A model generated the notes under the pieces. The model was not told the DNA's origin. It saw only the letters and a list, made by a program, of their open reading frames with translations, and did not search any database. Positions 8,239 to 15,221 of a DNA stretch of 16,903 nt are shown here, piece by piece. Origin of the DNA: an uncultured Rhizobiaceae group bacterium (GTDB lineage Bacteria > Pseudomonadota > Alphaproteobacteria > Rhizobiales > Rhizobiaceae); the NCBI GenBank assembly GCA_938030645.1, contig CALHHQ010000271.1:1-16903 (forward strand), written 5' to 3'. How positions within the stretch are numbered: position 1 is the first letter of the stretch; the number at the start of each line of letters is the position of its first letter. A program made the translations under genes and the position numbers.

Positions 8239-8285
8239 AATGAAAAAATGATTCGTGTTGAGCCAGCGACTCTTGCGGCTGAGTC
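8218..8285. promoter_or_regulatory. Cluster of four CcrM methylation sites (GANTC) upstream of gcrA
   Basis: GATTC at 8218-8222 and 8250-8254, GACTC at 8268-8272 and GAGTC at 8281-8285: four sites in 68 bp, against a random expectation of one per 256 bp. In alphaproteobacteria GANTC is methylated by CcrM, and GcrA with sigma-70 acts at methylated sites, so this cluster about 190-250 bp before gcrA suggests cell-cycle-coupled or autogenous control. A weak promoter pair, TTGCGG (8273-8278) and TGTAGT (8295-8300) with 16-bp spacing, overlaps the last site. Confidence 0.55.
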
Positions 8286-8376
8286 AATGGGTATTGTAGT
8301 TTGATTTTAACAACACTGGGCTTGCGGTCTGGTCTGAAATTCAACGCTTAGAACCCAATATTTTAAAGGGTTTCAA

Positions 8377-8406
8377 CTTCATTTCATTGAGATGAAGAGC
8401 TTTTTT
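8377..8406 (+). terminator. Hairpin plus T-tract in the gcrA leader (terminator or attenuator)
   Basis: CTTCATTTC (8377-8385) pairs with GAGATGAAG (8389-8397) as nine pairs, one of them a T-G wobble, around a 3-nt loop; after AGC there is a run of six T (8401-8406). On the plus strand this has the form of a short intrinsic terminator and ends 64 nt before the gcrA start. It is AT-rich, so moderate in strength. It could end a small upstream transcript or attenuate gcrA. Confidence 0.4.
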
Positions 8407-8470
8407 GCGCGCTGATTTCAAACCGCCTCTGCGAAACCAAAATCATACAACTGGATGAAGGTAAATTATT

Positions 8471-8971
8471 ATGTCTTGGACTGATGATCGAGTGGCACGC
8501 CTTTCTAAACTTTGGGCAGACGGTTTGAGCGCAAGCCAGATCGCGGCAGATTTGGGCGGCGTAACGCGCAATGCTGTGATCGGTAAAGTGCACAGACTTG
8601 GCCTTTCCGGCCGCGTGAAGCCTGCTGGAAAATCTGGTGGAGCAGCGCGCCGCAAACCAACCAGCACTCGCAAACCAACTGGGACTCGAACACCGCCAAG
8701 ACCAAGTGCACGAGACACATCTGCCGGTGGAGCGAAAACTCAACGTCATGATGATGTATTGTTGAAAGAACCTGTTTCTCTTGAAGCGCCAACATCGCGA
8801 AAACTGACGTTGATGCAGTTGACCGAAACAACCTGTAAGTGGCCAACGGGCGACCCAACAATGCCAGGCTTTTCATTTTGTGGCCACAACAGCGAAGACG
8901 ACAAACCGTATTGCGAATTTCACTCCAAATTGGCTTTCCAACCAGCAAGCGAAAGACGTCGCCGCCGCTAG
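8471..8971 (+). CDS. gcrA: GcrA cell-cycle transcription regulator
   Basis: Alphaproteobacterial regulator that binds sigma-70 domain 2 and stimulates promoters carrying CcrM-methylated GANTC. The 166 residues show the N-terminal helix-turn-helix typical of GcrA (WTDDRVARLSKLWADGLSA, then ASQIAADLGG and TRNAVIGKVHRLGLSGR, about residues 3-47), a basic Pro/Arg/Thr-rich linker (about 48-105), and the conserved C-terminal sigma-interacting module with CKWPTGDPTMPGFSFCGH and PYCEFHSKLAFQP, including its three conserved cysteines. The ATG has GAAGG 9 nt upstream. It is divergent from argD and followed by a strong intrinsic terminator. Four GANTC sites lie upstream, which fits autogenous or cell-cycle regulation. 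Confidence 0.96.
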   Translation: MSWTDDRVARLSKLWADGLSASQIAADLGGVTRNAVIGKVHRLGLSGRVKPAGKSGGAARRKPTSTRKPTGTRTPPRPSARDTSAGGAKTQRHDDVLLKEPVSLEAPTSRKLTLMQLTETTCKWPTGDPTMPGFSFCGHNSEDDKPYCEFHSKLAFQPASERRRRR

Positions 8972-9028
8972 ATTTATAGAAACAGCTCGTTAACTTCGCT
9001 TATGCGTTGACAAGAACAGACTGCTTTG

Positions 9029-9064
9029 AAAGCCTTTAGGGAACATCACCCTGAAGGCTTTTTT
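9029..9064 (+). terminator. Intrinsic terminator of gcrA, abutting the ppk2 start
   Basis: Arms 9029-9041 (AAAGCCTTTAGGG) and 9049-9061 (CCCTGAAGGCTTT) pair over 13 bp with a single T-G wobble around a 7-nt loop, and the T-run extends to 9064. This is the best terminator in the window. The ppk2 ATG at 9066 follows with one base between, so the terminator's 3' arm is also the ppk2 ribosome-binding region. Confidence 0.88.
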
Positions 9065-9065
9065 A

Positions 9066-9935
9066 ATGCTCGATATAACTGTCAACGGTTCACAACAGTC
9101 TTTTGATTTGGACAACGCCAAGCTTCCCGACTGGGTGGAAGACAATGCGTTTTCATCGGGCGGCTATCCATACAATAAGAAACTGAAGCGCTCCCATTAC
9201 GAACAAGAGTTGGAAGCGCTTCAACTAGAACTCGTGAAGTTGCAGGCTGACCGTTTGGAAACCGGAACACGTATCGTGATCTTGTTTGAAGGGCGTGATG
9301 CTGCTGGAAAGGGCGGGACAATCGGCGCATTTCGTGAATATCTGAAACCAAGAAACGCTCAAGTGGTCGCGCTCTCAAAGCCTACGGAGATTGAACAAGG
9401 CCAATTGTACTACCAGCGCTACATCAAGCACTTGCCGACTGCAGGCGACATGACGCTTTACGATCGTTCTTGGTACAATCGCGGAGGCGTTGAGCCTGTG
9501 ATGGGCTTCTGTTCGGATGAGCAACATCAAACATTTCTGCAAAACACACCTGATTTTGAAAAAATGCTGGTGGATGATGGAATTAAGTTGTTCAAATTTT
9601 GGCTTAATGTGGGTCAAGAAATGCAGATCAAGCGGTTTCATGATCGCAAACACAATCCTCTCAAATCTTGGAAATTATCACCCATCGACTTAAAAGCGCT
9701 GACAAAGTTTGAGGATTACACTCAAGCACGCAATTCGATGTTGGCCGCCACACATACGGATCATGCGCCCTGGACGATTGTTCGCTCAAATGACAAGCGT
9801 AGAGCGCGACTAAATGCAATCCGGTTTGTTCTAGCCGCACTAGAATACAAGGGTAAAGACGCTAAGGCTATTGGTGATCTGGACCCGAATATAATTGGCT
9901 CGGGTCCTGAGTTTCTAAACGAACAAGGCGCTTAG
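9066..9935 (+). CDS. ppk2: Polyphosphate kinase 2 (class I PPK2)
   Basis: Transfers phosphate between polyphosphate and nucleoside diphosphates (ADP/GDP to ATP/GTP, reversibly) in the cytoplasm. A single P-loop domain of 289 residues has Walker A in EGRDAAGKGG (75-84), Walker B/catalytic Asp133-Arg134 in LYDRSWYNRGG (131-141), and the lid motif KRFHDRKHNPLKSWKLSPID (189-208). The N-terminal segment AFSSGGYPYNKKLKR and length fit one-domain class I enzymes. The ATG at 9066 is the only reasonable start, because GTG at codon 24 would cut into the conserved region and TTG at codon 15 has no ribosome site. The GAAGG that could serve as Shine-Dalgarno (9053-9057) lies within the gcrA terminator stem. 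No separate promoter is obvious in the 94 bp after gcrA. Confidence 0.95.
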   Translation: MLDITVNGSQQSFDLDNAKLPDWVEDNAFSSGGYPYNKKLKRSHYEQELEALQLELVKLQADRLETGTRIVILFEGRDAAGKGGTIGAFREYLKPRNAQVVALSKPTEIEQGQLYYQRYIKHLPTAGDMTLYDRSWYNRGGVEPVMGFCSDEQHQTFLQNTPDFEKMLVDDGIKLFKFWLNVGQEMQIKRFHDRKHNPLKSWKLSPIDLKALTKFEDYTQARNSMLAATHTDHAPWTIVRSNDKRRARLNAIRFVLAALEYKGKDAKAIGDLDPNIIGSGPEFLNEQGA

Positions 9936-9947
9936 GACGAGGTCGTA

Positions 9948-11141
9948 TTACTTGTCGACACGCACTCGAACTGAGTAAAGATCCAATGGCTTTCCACCCA
10001 GCGCTAGGTCTGTGTTGAAAGCCATGTAAGCGGATTTATTGCGACCGATCATTTTGTCGTTCACCAGCACATCGAAAATGTAGGCTTCAACCTGTTTGCG
10101 AGCAGTGAAACGTTTGCGACCACAACTGCCCATCGTTCCAAATTGGCAAAAAATAGCGAACTGTTGTGTCTCATTGCCAGAAGATCGAAGCATGACTTCG
10201 AAGGTTGCCGCCTCTCCTTTTAGAGTTTCCAATACACCACGTGGAATTTTCACCAGGACAGTGTTGCTGCTGTTGCCAGCATTTGACGAAATGCGCGCAA
10301 ATGTCCGTCCATCTGCTTGTATCAACTCGGCTGCACTGCGATTGGCCAGCTCCAAATTCTCGGGATTGGCATCAGGTTCAAAGACATTGACCCAGCCTTC
10401 TCCGCCTTCGGGAACAAAGCTGCCAGATTCAATTGCCGGATTGGGATTTGGGACAGACCCATCCAAACGCGCTTTGATAAGATCTGGACCAAATGTCCAC
10501 GCCCACCAGGCTGCGACGCCGATACCGACCCAAATAATCGTCCACAGCAGCAATTTCGCATAGGAACGCTTTTTGCGTTTCTTCAACAACATTGGATTGA
10601 AAGGTTCTGGCTCTAATTCAACTGCACCATTGTCCTCAGCATGTGCCGGAATTGGAATTTCGGGAACCTCCATTCGAGGTTCAACCCGCGGCTGAGGCTG
10701 ATTTCGCGCAGGCGCGCTTACAGATGGTTGAACGGCAGCGGGTCGATTGGGCGCAACGCTGGACAAATCACCTGTTTGGACCTCTGCTGGCCTGACGTCT
10801 TGCAAAGGTTGTGACTTCAATTCAGGCGCTGGCGGAGCTGATCGAATGGGCGGTATTGGCGGCGCAATAGGCGCAGCTTCTGGTGCTGGTGCTGGTGCTG
10901 GTGCTGGTGCTGGTGCTGGTGCTGAGACATCCGCTTTTCTGTAGCTGTCTTCAATATCAACGATTGCTTTTTGCAAACGTTGTCTTTGAGTGGTGGCGGA
11001 GTTTTGATCGAGCGTCGGGTTATTGGCCAGCATCCGTTCCAATGCTTGCCGTGAAGAATTGTAGATACCTTCACGCCCCTCGGCAGACAGGTTGCCCTGC
11101 TTTTCGATTGCGCTGCGGATTAAATCTTCAAATCCTGCCAA
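9948..11141 (-). CDS. Conserved hypothetical single-pass membrane protein with Ala/Pro-rich linker
   Basis: Function unknown; I associate the N-terminal pattern (GFEDLIRSAIEKQ, then YNSSRQALERML) with uncharacterised rhizobial proteins. It has 397 residues. Residues 1-71 form a charged, probably helical cytoplasmic domain. Residues 72-175 are a Pro/Ala-rich linker with seven Ala-Pro repeats (74-87). A basic KKRKKR patch (187-192) precedes one TM helix (about 196-216, LLLWTIIWVGIGVAAWWAWTF), giving an N-in topology. The C-terminal ~175 residues would be periplasmic and look beta-rich and globular, beginning with a GSFVPEGGEGWVNVFEP segment that could be carbohydrate-binding-like; that is only inference. 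It starts at TTG (11141), supported by GGGAG 6 nt upstream and by the family N-terminus. It is convergent with ppk2 (12 bp between stops, no terminator seen). Confidence 0.85.
   Translation of the reverse strand: MAGFEDLIRSAIEKQGNLSAEGREGIYNSSRQALERMLANNPTLDQNSATTQRQRLQKAIVDIEDSYRKADVSAPAPAPAPAPAPAPEAAPIAPPIPPIRSAPPAPELKSQPLQDVRPAEVQTGDLSSVAPNRPAAVQPSVSAPARNQPQPRVEPRMEVPEIPIPAHAEDNGAVELEPEPFNPMLLKKRKKRSYAKLLLWTIIWVGIGVAAWWAWTFGPDLIKARLDGSVPNPNPAIESGSFVPEGGEGWVNVFEPDANPENLELANRSAAELIQADGRTFARISSNAGNSSNTVLVKIPRGVLETLKGEAATFEVMLRSSGNETQQFAIFCQFGTMGSCGRKRFTARKQVEAYIFDVLVNDKMIGRNKSAYMAFNTDLALGGKPLDLYSVRVRVDK
10881..10922. repeat. Hexanucleotide microsatellite (TGGTGC)7 inside a coding region
   Basis: Seven exact tandem copies of TGGTGC; read on the minus strand they encode (Ala-Pro)7 in the linker of the membrane protein at 9948-11141. 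The unit is a multiple of three, so slippage changes linker length without breaking the frame. Confidence 0.97.
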
Positions 11142-11377
11142 TTTAAACTCCCGAAATCCCGTATCCCCTGAACGCTTTTATCCATGCGCAACCCATTTGC
11201 AAACATTGTTGTGCGGATTTTCTACCGCAACGTCACAATGATTTTGCCCACCCTGTGAATTGTGCCACCATTTTGGTGCCAAATGCGCGCAGTTGCGCCT
11301 GCTCAATTGACGTATTGGTAAGAATTTGTTCTGTAGGGCAAGATTTTGATGCATTCACAAAGTAGGTAATCTCTTTC

Positions 11378-12334
11378 ATGGCAGTTCCATCCATTCTCAA
11401 AGACGGGCTTGCGTTGCCCGCCATTGCTTCTCCTTTGTTCATTATTTCGCATCCGCCATTGGTCATCGAACAATGTAAAGCGGGAATTATTGGGTCTTTT
11501 CCTGCATTGAACGCGCGTCCAGCCTCACAATTGGATGAATGGTTGGCCGAAATTACGGAAACACTTGATGCCTATAACAAAGCCAACCCAGACAAACCCG
11601 CTGCGCCGTTTGCAGTGAACCAAATTGTTCATAAATCAAATGACCGTTTGGAACACGACGTTGAAATGTGTGTGAAATACAAAGTTCCGATCATCATCAC
11701 ATCTTTGGGTGCGCGACCTGAACTCAACGATGCCATACATTCTTATGGCGGCATCACGCTGCACGATATTATCAATAATCGCTTTGCTCACAAAGCAATT
11801 GAAAAAGGCGCTGATGGTCTCATCGCAGTCGCTGCAGGTGCAGGTGGGCATGCAGGAACACTCTCACCATTAGCTCTCATTCAAGAAATTCGCGAATGGT
11901 TTGAAGGCCCACTTTTGTTGTCAGGCGCAATCGCAACAGGCGATTCGGTCCTTGCAGCCCAGGCTATGGGGGCTGACATGGGCTATATCGGGTCCGCTTT
12001 CATCGCGACCAAAGAAGCGCGCGCAGTTGATACATATAAAGAAATGATCGCCGCAAGTTCAGCTGATGACATTGTTTATTCAAACCTGTTTACAGGCGTT
12101 CACGGGAACTATTTAAAAGGTTCCGTCGAAGCTGCTGGTTTGGATCCAAACGACCTTCCCGAATCTGATCCAAGCAAAATGAGCTTTGGCTCAGACACTT
12201 CCAAGGCCTGGAAAGACATTTGGGGATCAGGCCAAGGTGTTGGTGCAGTGAAAGAAGTGTTGCCAACTGCAGATTTGGTGGCGCGATTGGCAAATGAATA
12301 CAATGCTGCCAAAGCCAGAATTGCAGCACTATAA
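11378..12334 (+). CDS. Nitronate monooxygenase-like NAD(P)H/FMN flavin oxidoreductase
   Basis: Member of the FMN-dependent 2-nitropropane dioxygenase/nitronate monooxygenase family, a TIM-barrel; 318 residues. Family marks are the N-terminal IASPLFIISHPPLVIEQCKAG (16-36), the FMN-phosphate loop and putative catalytic base in AAGAGGHAG (152-160, His158), LLLSGAIATGDSVLAAQAMGAD (179-200) and YIGSAFIAT (203-211). The substrate is not predictable: members oxidise nitronates, act as quinone reductases, or have unknown roles. The ATG follows AGGTAA at about 9 nt. It is in the same direction as preT but the RutR-like operator and palindromes lie between, so it is probably a separate unit. A possible -35 TTGACG lies at 11307-11312 without a clear -10. 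Confidence 0.88.
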   Translation: MAVPSILKDGLALPAIASPLFIISHPPLVIEQCKAGIIGSFPALNARPASQLDEWLAEITETLDAYNKANPDKPAAPFAVNQIVHKSNDRLEHDVEMCVKYKVPIIITSLGARPELNDAIHSYGGITLHDIINNRFAHKAIEKGADGLIAVAAGAGGHAGTLSPLALIQEIREWFEGPLLLSGAIATGDSVLAAQAMGADMGYIGSAFIATKEARAVDTYKEMIAASSADDIVYSNLFTGVHGNYLKGSVEAAGLDPNDLPESDPSKMSFGSDTSKAWKDIWGSGQGVGAVKEVLPTADLVARLANEYNAAKARIAAL

Positions 12335-12351
12335 TTCCAGTTTCTAAAAAT

Positions 12352-12367
12352 TTTACCAATTGATAAA
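12352..12367. promoter_or_regulatory. RutR-like operator upstream of preT
   Basis: TTTACC-AATT-GATAAA, an inverted repeat with one mismatch in the right arm, set in a longer AT-rich near-palindrome (about 12342-12375). It matches 11 of 14 defined positions of the E. coli RutR box (TTGACCA-NN-TGGTCAA) and shares spacing with the site at 16009-16024. Likely bound by the RutR-family regulator encoded at 15270-15923. It lies 72 bp before the preT start. Confidence 0.7.
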
Positions 12368-12383
12368 TTTTTAGAACGCGATA

Positions 12384-12436
12384 GTCTCTCCCAAGACAGC
12401 GGCACAAAAATTGTGTCGGACGCATTTGGGAGAGAC
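12384..12436 (+). promoter_or_regulatory. Structured preT leader: two-stem hairpin hiding the ribosome site
   Basis: GTCTCTCCCAA (12384-12394) and TTGGGAGAGAC (12426-12436) are perfect 11-bp reverse complements. Inside them, GGCACAA (12401-12407) pairs with TTGTGTC (12411-12417) around an AAA loop with one G-T wobble. The right outer arm contains the GGGAGAG Shine-Dalgarno, and the preT ATG begins 2 nt after it. If transcription starts upstream of 12384, the RNA would mask the ribosome site. It could instead be a DNA operator. Confidence 0.6.
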
Positions 12437-12438
12437 AC

Positions 12439-13803
12439 ATGGTTGCTTCAGCACTTGAAAAACGACTGCAAGATGGCGTTGCAGCAGGTCGGTTAAAGTC
12501 GAGTGAGTTGAAAGACAATTTCACAGATGTTCATCCACCATTGGACAAACACGAAGCCTTGGTGGCTTCTGATCGATGTTACTTTTGCTACGATGCACCA
12601 TGCGTAACCGCCTGCCCCACATCGATTGATATTCCGCAATTCATTCGTGAGATTTCGACAGGAAACACTACGGGTGCCGCAGAAACTATTTTGGAACAGA
12701 ATATCCTAGGCGGCATGTGCGCCCGCGTTTGCCCGACTGAAACCTTATGCGAACAAGCCTGCGTGCGTGAATTGGCAGAAGGGAAACCTGTTCAAATCGG
12801 GCTGCTTCAACGTTTTGCCACCGACGACGCGATGGAACAGAACAAACAGTTTTTTGAACGAAAACCAGCCACCGGAAAAACTATTGCTGTTGTGGGAGCC
12901 GGGCCTGCGGGTCTTGCCTGCGCACACCGCCTCGCGATGCATGGACACGAAGTCACCGTTTATGAAGCTCGCAAAAAACCGGGCGGACTGAATGAGTTCG
13001 GTATTGCTGCCTACAAAACAGTCGATGATTTCGCGCAACACGAAGTGGACTATATCACCGCAATCGGTGGTATCGATATCAAATACAATCAGCCGTTAGG
13101 CTCAAAACTCAACTTGCAAAAACTGCGCCAAAATCATGATGCAGTGTTCCTTGGCATGGGACTATCGGGCGTAAATGCTCTTGGCTTGAAAGGCAAAGAG
13201 CCAGTCGGCGTCATGGACGCTGTGGATTTCATCGCTCAGCTTCGCCAAGCGAAGAACAAAGGAAAGATTGCTGTTGGCCGTCGCATCGTGGTCATCGGTG
13301 GCGGCATGACTGCCGTTGATTGCGCGGTCCAAGCCAAACTGCTGGGTGCGGAAGAAGTAACCATTTGCTACCGACGCGGCCAAGACCAGATGAATGCATC
13401 GCCCTATGAACAAGAACTTGCAGCAACCCATGGGGTTGTGATCCGTGATTGGTTGCAGCCGCAAAAGCTGAAAACCAAGGCAGGTTCGGTGAGTGGTATC
13501 ACGCTTGAATACACCCAGATGAACAAAAAGAAGCTTGTAGGCACTGGCGAGATGATCACACTGGCCGCCGATCAGGTGTTTCGTGCCATTGGTCAAACTT
13601 TTGGCGATGAAAACTCCAATACTCTGGAAGATGAATTGAAGCTCGACAAAGGGCGTATCGCCACAAACGAAGAAGGCGCCACGAGCCTTAGTGATGTTTG
13701 GGCGGGAGGCGATTGCACCAACTCAGGTGACGATTTGACAGTCACTGCGGTCGCCCAGGGTCGCGATGCAGCTGAAGCCATCACCAAAGCATTGAGCGTA
13801 TAG
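12439..13803 (+). CDS. preT: NAD(P)-dependent dihydropyrimidine dehydrogenase subunit PreT
   Basis: FAD/Fe-S subunit that passes electrons from NAD(P)H to PreA for reduction of uracil and thymine to dihydropyrimidines; related to GltD and the N-terminal half of eukaryotic DPD. The 454 residues have Fe-S cysteines Cys47, 50, 55, 59 (CYFCYDAPCVTACP) and Cys94, 98, 104, 108 (CARVCPTETLCEQAC), the FAD Rossmann motif VVGAGPAGLACAHRLAMHGH (151-170), the NAD(P) Rossmann motif VVIGGGMTAVDCA (284-296), and the C-terminal FAD-contact segment VWAGGDCTNSGDDLTVTAVA. The ATG at 12439 has GGGAGAG about 4 nt upstream, buried in an inverted repeat. preA starts 12 bp downstream. Likely regulated by the RutR-like protein through the operator at 12352-12367. 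Confidence 0.95.
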   Translation: MVASALEKRLQDGVAAGRLKSSELKDNFTDVHPPLDKHEALVASDRCYFCYDAPCVTACPTSIDIPQFIREISTGNTTGAAETILEQNILGGMCARVCPTETLCEQACVRELAEGKPVQIGLLQRFATDDAMEQNKQFFERKPATGKTIAVVGAGPAGLACAHRLAMHGHEVTVYEARKKPGGLNEFGIAAYKTVDDFAQHEVDYITAIGGIDIKYNQPLGSKLNLQKLRQNHDAVFLGMGLSGVNALGLKGKEPVGVMDAVDFIAQLRQAKNKGKIAVGRRIVVIGGGMTAVDCAVQAKLLGAEEVTICYRRGQDQMNASPYEQELAATHGVVIRDWLQPQKLKTKAGSVSGITLEYTQMNKKKLVGTGEMITLAADQVFRAIGQTFGDENSNTLEDELKLDKGRIATNEEGATSLSDVWAGGDCTNSGDDLTVTAVAQGRDAAEAITKALSV

Positions 13804-13815
13804 AGGAGAAAACCC

Positions 13816-15126
13816 ATGGCTGACATTTCAAACGATTTCTGTGGCATCAAGTCTCCAAATCCTTTCTGGCTTGCCTCTGCACCACCGACGGACAAAGCCT
13901 ATAATGTGGAACGGGCTTTCAAAGCCGGATGGGGCGGCGTGGTTTGGAAAACGCTTGGCGAAGATGGCCCGCCCATCGTCAATGTGAATGGCCCGCGCTA
14001 TGGCGCAATTTGGGGGGCTGATCGCCGCCTGCTCGGCCTCAACAATATCGAGTTGATCACCGACCGTGATCTGCATTTGAACCTTCGCGAGATCAAAGAA
14101 GTGAAAGCCAAATGGCCAGACCGTGCCATGGTCGTTTCGCTGATGGTGCCCTGTGAAGAACAGGCTTGGAAAAGCATTCTGCCGCTGGTGGAAGAAACGG
14201 GTGCCGACGGGATTGAGCTAAATTTCGGGTGCCCGCATGGAATGAGCGAACGGGGCATGGGCGCCGCTGTTGGCCAGGTGCCAGAATATATTGAGATGGT
14301 GACTCGCTGGTGCAAGCAAACCACACGCATGCCTGTGATTGTGAAGCTGACACCAAACATTTCGGACATTCGGTACCCTGCTCGTGCCGCCAAAGCAGGC
14401 GGAGCCGACGCGGTGTCTCTGATCAACACAGTTTCTTCCATCATATCTGTAAATCTAGACGACTTCTCACCCGAACCATCCATTGATGGGAAAGGAAGCC
14501 ATGGCGGATATTGCGGCCCCGCTGTAAAACCCATTGCACTGAATATGGTTGCAGAAATTGGTCGTGACGCAGAAACCGCGGGCCTTCCAATCTCCGGAAT
14601 TGGCGGCATTACAACTTGGCGCGATGCGGCAGAATTTCTAGCACTTGGCGCAGGCAATGTTCAGGTCTGCACCGCAGCCATGACCTACGGCTTCAAAATC
14701 GTTGAAGAAATGATTTCCGGTTTGGAAGCATGGATGGACACACAAGGTCACCGCACGTTGGATGATGTGATTGGGCGCGCCGTCCCCAATGTGACCGACT
14801 GGCAATATCTCAATTTAAATTATGTGACCAAAGCAAAGATTGATCAGGACTCCTGCATCAAATGCGGCCGCTGCCACATCGCCTGTGAAGATACCTCGCA
14901 CCAAGCCATTACAAACATGCTTGACGGTGAGCGACACTTTGAAGTGATTGACGAAGAATGTGTGGGTTGTAATCTATGTGTCAATGTTTGCCCTGTTGAA
15001 AGCTGCATCACGATGGAACAGGTGCCAGCGGGGCAAGTGGATGCTCGTACGGGCAAAAAGGTTGTGAAGAAATATGGCAACTGGACAGAACATCCCAACA
15101 ACCCATCGGTTGTTGCAGCGGAGTAA
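13816..15126 (+). CDS. preA: NAD-dependent dihydropyrimidine dehydrogenase subunit PreA
   Basis: Catalytic FMN/4Fe-4S subunit reducing the 5,6 double bond of uracil and thymine. The 436 residues comprise a dihydroorotate dehydrogenase-like TIM barrel with the substrate asparagine and catalytic cysteine of DPD in ELNFGCPHGM (Asn136, Cys139), NTVS at 204-207 (second substrate contact), GIGGITTW (261-268), and a C-terminal double ferredoxin domain with Cys347/350/353/357 and Cys382/385/388/392. By eye, the position of a further DPD substrate asparagine (SIMGQN-type loop) is SLMVPC here, which I recall from other proteobacterial PreA proteins. The start has AGGAG 8 nt upstream, 12 bp after the preT stop, so preTA is an operon. 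It converges on the rutR-like gene. Confidence 0.96.
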   Translation: MADISNDFCGIKSPNPFWLASAPPTDKAYNVERAFKAGWGGVVWKTLGEDGPPIVNVNGPRYGAIWGADRRLLGLNNIELITDRDLHLNLREIKEVKAKWPDRAMVVSLMVPCEEQAWKSILPLVEETGADGIELNFGCPHGMSERGMGAAVGQVPEYIEMVTRWCKQTTRMPVIVKLTPNISDIRYPARAAKAGGADAVSLINTVSSIISVNLDDFSPEPSIDGKGSHGGYCGPAVKPIALNMVAEIGRDAETAGLPISGIGGITTWRDAAEFLALGAGNVQVCTAAMTYGFKIVEEMISGLEAWMDTQGHRTLDDVIGRAVPNVTDWQYLNLNYVTKAKIDQDSCIKCGRCHIACEDTSHQAITNMLDGERHFEVIDEECVGCNLCVNVCPVESCITMEQVPAGQVDARTGKKVVKKYGNWTEHPNNPSVVAAE

Positions 15127-15221
15127 TTGAATACAAAGATCAACGAAGGTTGATGCGGCACCCATGTGGTCGAACGCCCCAGACCATTTGGCTAAACATC
15201 TGATAAGCCTTCTTGATGGTT

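Larger units (their letters stand above)
7988..8470. other. Divergent intergenic region between argD and gcrA (483 bp)
   Basis: No convincing protein gene longer than a few codons is seen on either strand. From left to right it holds: a terminator-like hairpin on the minus strand (8052-8075), a 9-codon plus-strand ORF behind a perfect Shine-Dalgarno (8077-8106), a possible argD promoter (8086-8113), a 9-bp inverted repeat with arms 8185-8193 and 8230-8238, four GANTC sites (8218-8285) and a plus-strand hairpin with a T-tract (8377-8406). The AT-rich stretch around 8161-8180 contains no tRNA-like fold that I can recognise. Confidence 0.8.

Noticed and set aside
8360..8380. Possible CtrA box (TTAA-N7-TTAA) upstream of gcrA
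   Set aside because: Only TTAA-N7-CAAC is found; the second half does not match, so the call is too weak.
10881..10922. Repeat array considered as CRISPR
   Set aside because: Copies are 6 bp with no spacers; it is a coding microsatellite.
11233..11466. 77-codon minus-strand ORF over the start of the nitronate monooxygenase-like gene
   Set aside because: It overlaps the conserved N-terminus of the opposite-strand gene and has no family resemblance.
15169..15188. TGGTC...GACCA inverted repeat after preA, considered as a third RutR-like operator
   Set aside because: Half-sites are in the opposite order to the RutR box and only 5 bp long, in a downstream region with no promoter to control.
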